Positions 44,388 through 52,400 of a stretch of 64,000 nt of DNA are shown here, in pieces. The position numbers and the translations under genes are program-made. The DNA is from Heloderma charlesbogerti. Taxonomy: Eukaryota; Chordata; Lepidosauria; Squamata; Helodermatidae. The first letter of the stretch is position 1, and the number at the start of each line of letters is the position of its first letter. The notes below the pieces were generated by a model that worked only from the letters and a program-made list of their open reading frames with translations, had not been told where the DNA came from and made no database searches. The stretch lies in contig JANEZZ010000464.1 of NCBI GenBank assembly GCA_026122225.1, positions 538,501-602,500 of the forward strand, written 5' to 3'.

Positions 44388-44537
44388 TCTGATCTTGGAA
44401 CCTAAGCAGGGTCAGCCCTGGTTAGTACTTGGATGGGAGACCGCCTGGGAATCAGGCTTCCTGCGGTGAGCAGGGGGCTGGACTCGATGGTCTTGTAGGC
44501 CCCTTCCAACCCGATGATTCTATGAGTCTATGAGTCT
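44388..44537 (+). mobile_element. 5S-rRNA-derived SINE with CR1-type tail
   Basis: The head TCTTGGAACCTAAGCAGGGT, GGTTAGTACTTGGATGGGAG and ACCGCCTGGGAA is plainly 5S rRNA 3' half, including the internal control region. The body GGCTGGACTCGATGGTCTTG, GCCCCTTCCAACCC and the ATTCTATGAGTCTATG tail are CR1-like, pointing to CR1 mobilisation. The 5' part of the 5S head is missing. Confidence 0.85.
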
Positions 44538-44544
44538 TATGTAC

Positions 44545-45029
44545 TAGGGATGTAGGAGACATTATTTTCAGTTCGCTTTTGATCAGAATTTACCCAGTTT
44601 GTACCTTCTGGACACGGACTTGCCCGCAATCTGCAGTGGAAGTCCGTATATTTCCCCACTTGCAATGCGATTCGTGACCACCACCCCAAAAATGCATTCA
44701 CCAGCAGGTGTACATTTGAAAAATATTGCATGAAAAATGCATACTTTTGAAAAATGGGCACTAGTACAAGTTAATCAATGGGAGCAGAAGGTGTACATTT
44801 CAAAGGTGCGCACACCTGATGCATGCACATGGAAAAATATGCATGGAATACGCCTGGGTTTTCATGTGAAAAGAAACAAGCAAACTTCACAATCTGTTAC
44901 GGAGTTGAGTCGGAATGTGCATTGAGATAGAGTTTGGGCAAGCTCCAGTTTTGCTGATTCGCACATCGCTAAGCAAAGCCAAGGCCTTGTTGTCAAGCCC
45001 AAGGACAGTTTTGCTGATTTGCACATCCT
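44545..45029 (+). mobile_element. hAT-like element, third TAGGGATG family
   Basis: It starts TAGGGATGTAGGAGACATTA directly after a 5S-type SINE and ends near TTTGCTGATTTGCACATCC. It shares order with the minus-strand copy at 6138-6568, including the TTTGAAAAATG / GTACATTTGAAAAAT blocks and ACCTTCTGGAC. The end motif GTTTTGCTGATT is duplicated (44948 and 45008). Confidence 0.55.
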
Positions 45030-45124
45030 TGCTGTATACAGCGGAAGCTGGATCAGATCTTTGTCTGTCTAGCCCAGTATCGCCTGCCTTGATTGGCAAT
45101 GGTTCCTCAGGCTATAGGCAAGCT

Positions 45125-45236
45125 GGTGCCCTTCAGATGTCTTGGACTACAATACCCATAATCCCCTGATCATTTGGCCATGTTGGCTGGGGCTGATGGG
45201 GGTTGTAGTCTGAAACATCTGGAGGGCACCATGTTA
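45125..45236. repeat. foldback DNA element (GGACTACAACTCCC family)
   Basis: GGTGCCCTTCAGATGTCTTG ... CATCTGGAGGGCACC hairpin. Further full or partial copies: 4810-4920, 19485-19550, 23448-23530, 26143-26245, 42980-43060 and 62515-62600. Very common in squamate DNA. Confidence 0.7.
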
Positions 45237-45279
45237 TAAACTGGAGATGCCAGGAAAGTAAATTATTTATTATCATTAA

Positions 45280-45502
45280 ATTTGTATTTGTTTGTTTATT
45301 ATTGCACCTATATCCCAACTTTTTCCCTTCCAAGGAGCCCAAAGTAGCTTACATGGTCCACCTCCTCCTCCTCTCCATTTTAGCCTCACAACAACCCTGT
45401 GAGATAGGTGAGGCTGAGTGCACTTCACGGCTGAGTGGGGACTAGAACCCAGATCTACCGAGTCCCAGTCCAACACTCTAACCACTACACCACGCTGGCT
45501 CT
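45280..45502 (-). mobile_element. Sauria-type SINE with internal deletion
   Basis: The same order as 5008-5251 in reverse, but the segment around GACTTTGGGCCAGTCA is missing at about 45420. Tail ATTTGTTTATTATTGCACCT and head TAGAACCCAGATCTACCGAG are intact. Confidence 0.82.
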
Positions 45503-45603
45503 CAAATAAGAAATATAATGAATAATAAAAATGAATTCTACTAAAATGGGCTGTCACTCAAAGTAATCTGTCTATCTGTCCATCTGTCTGTCTGTCTTTC
45601 TTT

Positions 45604-45950
45604 CTTTATGTATTTATTACATTTCTATAACGCCCAATAGCCAAAGCTCTCTGGATGATTCACAACAATTAAAGCCATAAAACACAGTATAAATCTTCAT
45701 CAACGAACTGTAGGAGTTTTGATCAATTTCCACTTAAATCTGCATGCATGTGCATACTAACAGATATTTTATTTTCTGTTATTTTCATTTAGGGTTACTT
45801 TTAGGCTGCCTTTAAAGGCAGAACCCTTAAATCCCTACAAAGAAGGCATGACTTCTTTGCCTAGTTGATGTGCCACCTTCGAAGAGGCATTCCTTTCCGT
45901 GTGAGACAGGGGAGGGCATGCCTCTTCTACAACATGGCCCAATATAGGGA
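45604..45950 (-). mobile_element. second copy of the 14140-14492 repeat, minus orientation
   Basis: TATTTATTACATTTCTATAA, CCAATAGCCAAAGCTCTCTG, TTTAGGCTGCCTTTAAAGGC and AGGGCATGCCTCTTC follow the 14140 copy in reverse over almost its whole length. It lies upstream of ANKRD65. Confidence 0.62.
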
Positions 45951-46179
45951 TTTGCTCTTTCACAAATGCATAAGAATAGCTGTCTTGGAAGAATTGGACC
46001 CCCCAAAAAACTAGAACACAAGAAGAGGAATGAATTGCTATTTACATATTATTGGAATGCTTGTTGATGGTACAGAGTTGCCTCCAATTGTGTCCCTCTG
46101 CTGATGGAGGGTTCTTTAACCACCTGGTTTCAGCCCTGCCAACAACGCACCTTTCTACAGTCCCCATAGGAAACCACAC

Positions 46180-46448
46180 ATGGAATTTATGGGGTTTCTC
46201 ATTCTTTCTTTGAGAGGCACGAGAGTCGAGGCTGAGTTAGCAAGGAGGTGGATGGTGTTGAGCGAAGAGGTGGCCGTGGAGAGATACCGGGCTGGGGACA
46301 GCAGCGAGTTTCTCACTAAGACTACTGAGAATAATTTGATGCCAGGTGCCATGCAGCCGAGCTGGCAGGAGCTCCACTGGGCAGCCAGGAACGGGAATAT
46401 CCGCCTGGTAAAGCAATTGTTGAAGCAAGGAGCATCCACAGAAAGCAG
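46180..46448 (+). CDS. ANKRD65: ANKRD65 coding exon 1 (start provisional)
   Basis: This exon encodes the head and the first, capping ankyrin unit (about residues 58-90). It ends AGCAG before GTGAGG, leaving two bases of an arginine codon that the next exon completes. In-frame ATGs lie at 46180, 46189, 46252, 46339 and 46351. The first 12 residues after 46180 are hydrophobic and unlike the acidic human head as I remember it. The exon could therefore instead begin at an acceptor near 46213 (pyrimidine tract ending TTTGAG), joined to an exon not identified here. Confidence 0.8.
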
Positions 46449-49400
46449 GTGAGGTTAAGACTGAGCGAGAACTCTCTGGGTAAAGTCCAACCGAAGTCCT
46501 CCTTAGCTGCATCCTTATTTCTCACTGCGTTGGGAAATTGAATCTGACAGCACAAGCCCCTGAAAATCTCCACCCCCCATCCACTCCAAGAACTACGTTA
46601 CCCAGGATCCTCTGGGGGAGAGGGAGTGCTTGTTTAGATGTGTATTAAGAACTTAAGAAGAGCCCTGCTGGTTCAGACCAAGGGTCCATCTAGTCCAGCA
46701 TTACGTTTCCACAGCTGCCCATGGGAAAAATCACAAGCAGGACAGGAGTGCAACAGCATCCTCCTGCCCATGTTCCCCAGCAACTACAGTACATATGCAT
46801 ACTGCCGCTGATACTGGAGGTACCATATAGTCATGAGGACTAGTAGCCATTGATAGCCTTTTCCTCCAGGAAAAAGACAAAGGAACTGGTCATATTTATC
46901 CAAGAGAAGACAGAGGGGAGGCATAATAGCACTCCTTGGATACTTGAAGGACTGTCGTGCAGGAGAAGACAAAAGCTGGTTCTCTGCTGTCCCGGAGGGC
47001 AGGACGAGTCAAATGGGATTAATTTACAGGAGGGGAGATTTTGGCTGAACATTAGGAGAAACCTCTTGATGGTCTAGTCTGTCTAGTCCAGTGTTGTTTT
47101 CTTTCATGCTGGTTTGGCTGAGATCTTTCTTTCACCTCCTACTTTATTCGTTTTAACTGAAGATGCCCAGGATAATAAGCCTTGATCTTAGGTATTTATG
47201 TATTTATTTGCTATTCTTTATAGCCCACTTCTCAGGATACAAATCCTTCCAAAGTCGCTTACAAGTAACATAAGCACATAAGAAGAGCCCTGCTGGATCA
47301 GACCAAGGGTCCAGCTAGTCCAGCATTCTGTTTACACAGTGGCCGAACAGCTGCCCACAGGAAACCCGCAAGCAGGGCATGAGTGCAACAGCACCCTCCC
47401 ACCCATGTTCCCCAGCAACTGCTGTACATAGCCATACTGCCTCTAATACTGGCAGTGTCAGGGTGGAAACTGAGCCAATACAGCCCCAGAGCAGTTCCGA
47501 TTCTGAGGAACAGCAATCCATGGGAGAGGAGCTCACTCATGTCTCATAAGCACAGCAGCTGGCAGAGATTCCTCCTGCCGGCATTCCTGGGATAGATAGT
47601 GACCCTGGCAGTGAGAGAGCGCTGGAGGGGGGCTTGCTGGATGCTTGGCGCTGATGCAGGGAGCGATGACAGATGGAGGGCGTGGAAAGGAGGTGTAGCG
47701 CTCGCTTGGTGCGAAAGCAACGGTCGCGTCCCAAGGACCCAAGGGAAAGAGGGAGGATCTCTCCCTAGCCCATAAGTTCAGGGTCTTCCCCATTCTCCTT
47801 CAAATGGGGACCAACTGCCTTACCTGGAGCTTAGGCTACTCAGCTATCTTTCCCCAGTGCTGTTCCTTGCTTTGGCGCTAGCGACTAGTATTCTGAAAGA
47901 GTCAAAAAGTAATAAAGGAATAAAGTCTTGGAAAGAATTCCTCGTCATCTGTGTCCTGAGTTGGCTATTGGTGGGGACTAGGGATGGCAGAGAATTCCGC
48001 CACGGATCACGGTGAGGCCGAATGCCAGTGCATTCGGCCCCCCGAACTCAGTGGCAGAACGGCCTGCCCCCCCCGCCCCCCCCGCGGATTCCCCCCGGGA
48101 CAAGACTCACCTGGGGCGGATCTTCTGGGCGGCAGCGGCGGTGGCTGTGGCAGCTGGTCTTCCGACCGGCTGCCACCGCCGCCATTTCCACTCTTGTAAA
48201 AAAAAGAGAAAAAGACGTGATAGGCTACGTAAAGATTTACGTAGCCTATCATGGCTGGGTGGGTTAAAAAAACAACAACCCGCGTATGCAAATGGCGGCA
48301 GCTACGGCCGCCGCCATTTGCATTCCTTATTTTTGCCCTCTTAATCTACGTAAATATTTACATAGGCTAAAACGGCGAATCAAAAAGGGACGGAAATAGC
48401 TCCCGCTATGCTATTTGCGTTCCCCTTTATTTTCGCCGTCATAGCCTATGTAAATATTTATGTAGGTTAAGAGGGCAAAAATAAGGAACGCAAATGGCGG
48501 CGGCTGTAGCCGCCGCCATTTGTGTACGCGGTGTGTGTGAGTGTGTTTTTACCCAGCCGCGGAGGATTCCGGGGGGGAGGAATGGAGCGCCTCCCCCCCC
48601 GGCGAGGATTCCGGGGGGTAGGACGGAATGCCTCCCCCCCCCACCATCAACATAATCCGCGAACAGGTAAGTGAGTTTCGTACATCCCTAGTGGGGACTG
48701 CAAGAGGCAGCTAGGGCGCTCCTGACAGGTAGCAGCATAGAGCCATCAGGACTAGTAGCCATTGATAGCCTTCTCCTCCAGGCGTTTGTCCAACTCCCTT
48801 TCAAAGCCATCCAAAGTGGTGGCCATCACTACACCCTGTGGTAGCTAATCCCATAGTTTAACTCTGCGCTGTGTGAAGAAGGACTTCCTTTTATTTGACC
48901 TGAATTATGAAGGAGGGAGAAAAATGTCTCCCTTTCTACTTTCTCCATACCCTGCATAATTTTGTAGACCGCCATCATGTCTCCCCTCCCATCAGCATCA
49001 TGGGATGACCCCATTGGGTTCTAGTATTATGAGAAAGGGAGAAAAATGTCTCCCTCTCCACTTTCTCCACAGAATTCTCTACACCTCTATTGTCCTGTCA
49101 CGTCTTCTATGTCTCTGCTGTAGAGATGGTCTTTGATTATTCTTTTTTAAAAACATGTTTCAGAGATGAGAATGGGTGGACGCTATTACACGCTGCCTCC
49201 TTGAATGGCCACGCCGTCTTGGTGAAGTTTCTCGTCCAGCGTGGAGCAGTGGTCCACGCTGGCAATAACGCTGGCTACACACCCCTGCATCATGCCGCTT
49301 GGAGCGGCCACACTCAAGTGGCAGAGATCCTCCTGGCTCGGGGGGCACCAGTGACGGCACTGACTGGAGGAGGCCTAACCCCTCTTCACTGCGCAGTGGC

Positions 49401-52400
49401 CAACGGACACACCCTGATGACACAGCTTCTCTTGCGCCACGGCACAGACCTCACTGGCGTGGACAGCAACCAGTGGTCGGCCTTGCATTGGGCAACAGCC
49501 AACAGCCAGCTGCATATTGTGGACTTGTTGATTTCCCAGAGCATCAGCCCAGATCTAGGGAGCAACGGAGGCATCACACCATTACATATAGCAGCTGAGA
49601 TTGGAAGAATAGATGCTCTACGTCTCTTGCTTGCCCAGGGGGCCAATGTGAACGTTCAGGACGACCTGGGAAGGACAGCGCTTTCCATTGCTTCTAACAA
49701 TGGCAATCATGAGGTTGGCTGTGTTTATTTGTTTGTTTGTTTATTTATTTATGTGTTTGTTTATTTAAAAGATTTGTAGCCTGCCTTTTAGGGGAGACTC
49801 TCCCAAGCCGGCTTGCAAAATCAAGATTGTAAAACACAATAAAACTATGATCAAACAATAATAAGGATAGCAAAACCGACCTACTTAAACCAGCTAGTGC
49901 TATTGCATAAGGACACCCAATAAACTAGCCCAGTTATAGGCCAAGGTGAAAACATATTTATTATTATTATTAATAACAGCAACAAGAACTTTAAAATCCA
50001 CTGCTCAATTAACTGAAGGCATCCCTTTGCTTGATTTTAAAAAATCAACTAAGAAGTCACCAATTAATTGGGCAGTGGATTTTAAAGTTTATTATTAAAG
50101 TTTAAAGTATTAAAGTATTAAAGTATTTAAAGTATTAAAGTTTATTATCATCATCATCATCAATAATAGCAACTTTAAAACCCACTGCCCAATTAATTGC
50201 GGGCATCTTTTTAGTTGGTTTTTTAAAAAAAATCAGCTAAAAATATGCCCCCAGTTAACTGGACAGCGGATTTCTTAAAAAAAAACAAAAACACCTTATT
50301 ATTATACAAGTATTTTTGTGAACATTAGGGGAATGTTTTTAAAAAAACTGAAGGCGGAAAGCACCATCTTAAGAGGAATCCCTCCTTCTCTCACACACAC
50401 AGAAGGGAATGCCTCTTCTCACAATGGGTTCGATAAAGGACTATTTTCTATAACCACATATGTAAGGACCTACCAGGCCAAACGTCGTAGGCAGCTTGAA
50501 TCGTGACTGTGATTGTATTTTGCCATTCTCTCCTGATCTTTTCCTTTCCTTTGACTTTTAAAGGCCAAGTAAACTCTGATTTCCTTCCCTGCCCCCCACC
50601 CCTCTGTTTATTATATCTTTATTTTTATTTTTGTCAGGGCTGAGCCAAGACATTTTGCTGCCAAGGACAAGATGGTGCCCTCCATTCCATGTAGATAAAC
50701 CCAACTGGATGGGCAGTTGAACTTTACTTCACCATTACAGGGCCAGCGACAAGAGCAGGCATGGTCGGGCACCTGCCAAGGGCCCACACCCCAGCAGGGA
50801 CCCACTGACAAAAGCCCCCTGGACTTCCTCCTCCTCTTCCCCATTGCAACCTGCTTGTTCCCCTGCCTCTCTCTCTGGCCCAGGCGACGGAGGTGGTGAG
50901 AAAGAGGGGCAGGAGATGCCACGGCATATTTGCTACCTGGCTCTCTACCTGTCAAGGAAGCAAGCGATAGCAATGAGGAGGAAGCTGTTGGCAATGACAG
51001 TGAGAAGATAGATTCATTGAGGGGCCCTGCCCAAGGGAGCCAGCAGCGACTGGTGACGTGACAGGGTGTATCACGCACAGCTCCGCCTTTCAGAAGGCAC
51101 AAGAAGAGCTTCCAGGCCTTGCATTTCAGCTTCCTAGAGGCAAACAGGATGCCAGACGTGATAAACCGGCTTGGCTTAGATCTAGCAAGGCAATTACACT
51201 CTTATTAAATTGTCAAACATTGATGGTAGAGAAGTCGATCGGGAACTCTTAGCCATGTTCACTAAGAAGGGAACCCCCATGTTCAAAGGCTCCTCAAAAC
51301 ACCAAAAGCTAAGGCCAAACCACAGAAGGAGGCTGTCAGCTGCTTCTGAGCTGCTGCTGGAGAAAGGCTGTTGGATGTGGTGAGCCATGAGTCTGAACCA
51401 GCAACGCAGCTTTTTTTAATGTTTCTATTTCTAGAATGACCACTCAGGCCTATGTTGTGTTCCAAGTGATGGCCACAGAAGAGGGGAGCTTCCAGTCCAA
51501 GCAGGGTAGGGTAGGGATGTCCGTCCTTTGAAAATCTGGCCTGTTTTGGGCCCGACAGATCCCTGCTGCCTGCCTGGCTTGGTTTGCATTCTCAAGCTGA
51601 GCCACAGGCTTTTCCCGAAATCTGGGAAGGTTTTGCAGAGGGGTTTGCAGGTTTTCCCCCGCAATTTGTGCAACAGAAAGTTGCACAAATTACAGCCATG
51701 ATTTGCATGAGTTGTGCAAATCGCAGGCAGAGTTTGTGCAAATGAAGCAAATTACGGGCAGAGTTGTCGTGCATTGCAGAAGTTGCGGCTGCAGTTTGCG
51801 CAACTTTCTATCGACGAGAAAACAAACCAATGGGAAAATCCACGAGCTGACCCAGATCTATGCAGATCGAGTCGGGCCAGCTTACGGGGAGGCGAGACGA
51901 AGTCCAGGGGGCTGAGCTGCTGAAAGCTCGGCCAACTCTGCCCCCCGGACAGATTACTCTGACATCCCAAGGCGCGGGGCGCTCATGATAAAGCAAAGCA
52001 GAGTCAGGCTGAGCGTGCCAAGCCAGACAGCACCCTGCAGTGCTCACACTGCTGACTTAGAGGAGCAAGGCTCAAATGTTGCTTCAGCGACAAGCAATCC
52101 CAGCCTGAGCCTTAAATACAGCTGTCAGTCTGGTTGGTTAGCTCCTCCTTTGGTGGGAGGAGCTTCTTCAGTTAAAGGGGCCTGGCCTGCTTCAAGAACC
52201 TTTGACTCCAACATCACAGGGGGTCCTTGTGGGGGCAGGGGTGTCGAATCTCTTGCAGCCCAAGGGCCAAATTCAGTTTTGGAGACCTTCTCATGGGGCA
52301 CATTCTAACAGTGGGTGAGGCCAAAGGCAAAAGGGATGGGGCCTAAAACACTAAAACGACTAGCATATTTTACCTTAAAGCCCCTCCTGCCAGTAATCAA

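Larger units (their letters stand above)
47270..49110 (-). mobile_element. CR1-superfamily LINE fragment split by an LTR
   Basis: The left part 47270-47455 (AAGAGCCCTGCTGGATCAGA ... CTCTAATACT) and the right part 48728-49110 (GCATAGAGCCATCAGGACTA ... ACACCTCTATTGTCC) are adjacent in other copies. The LTR 47456-48727 separates them. The right part ends about 50 bp before the ANKRD65 exon 2 acceptor. Confidence 0.85.

Noticed and set aside
44388..44537. 5S rRNA gene
   Set aside because: Only the 3' half of 5S is present and it is fused to a CR1 tail; a second copy has the same fusion. It is a SINE, not an rRNA gene.
49090..49163. Upstream extension of ANKRD65 exon 2 from the open frame start
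   Set aside because: The frame is open there, but the residues are not ankyrin-like. The TTTCAG acceptor at 49163 gives exact phase agreement with exon 1.
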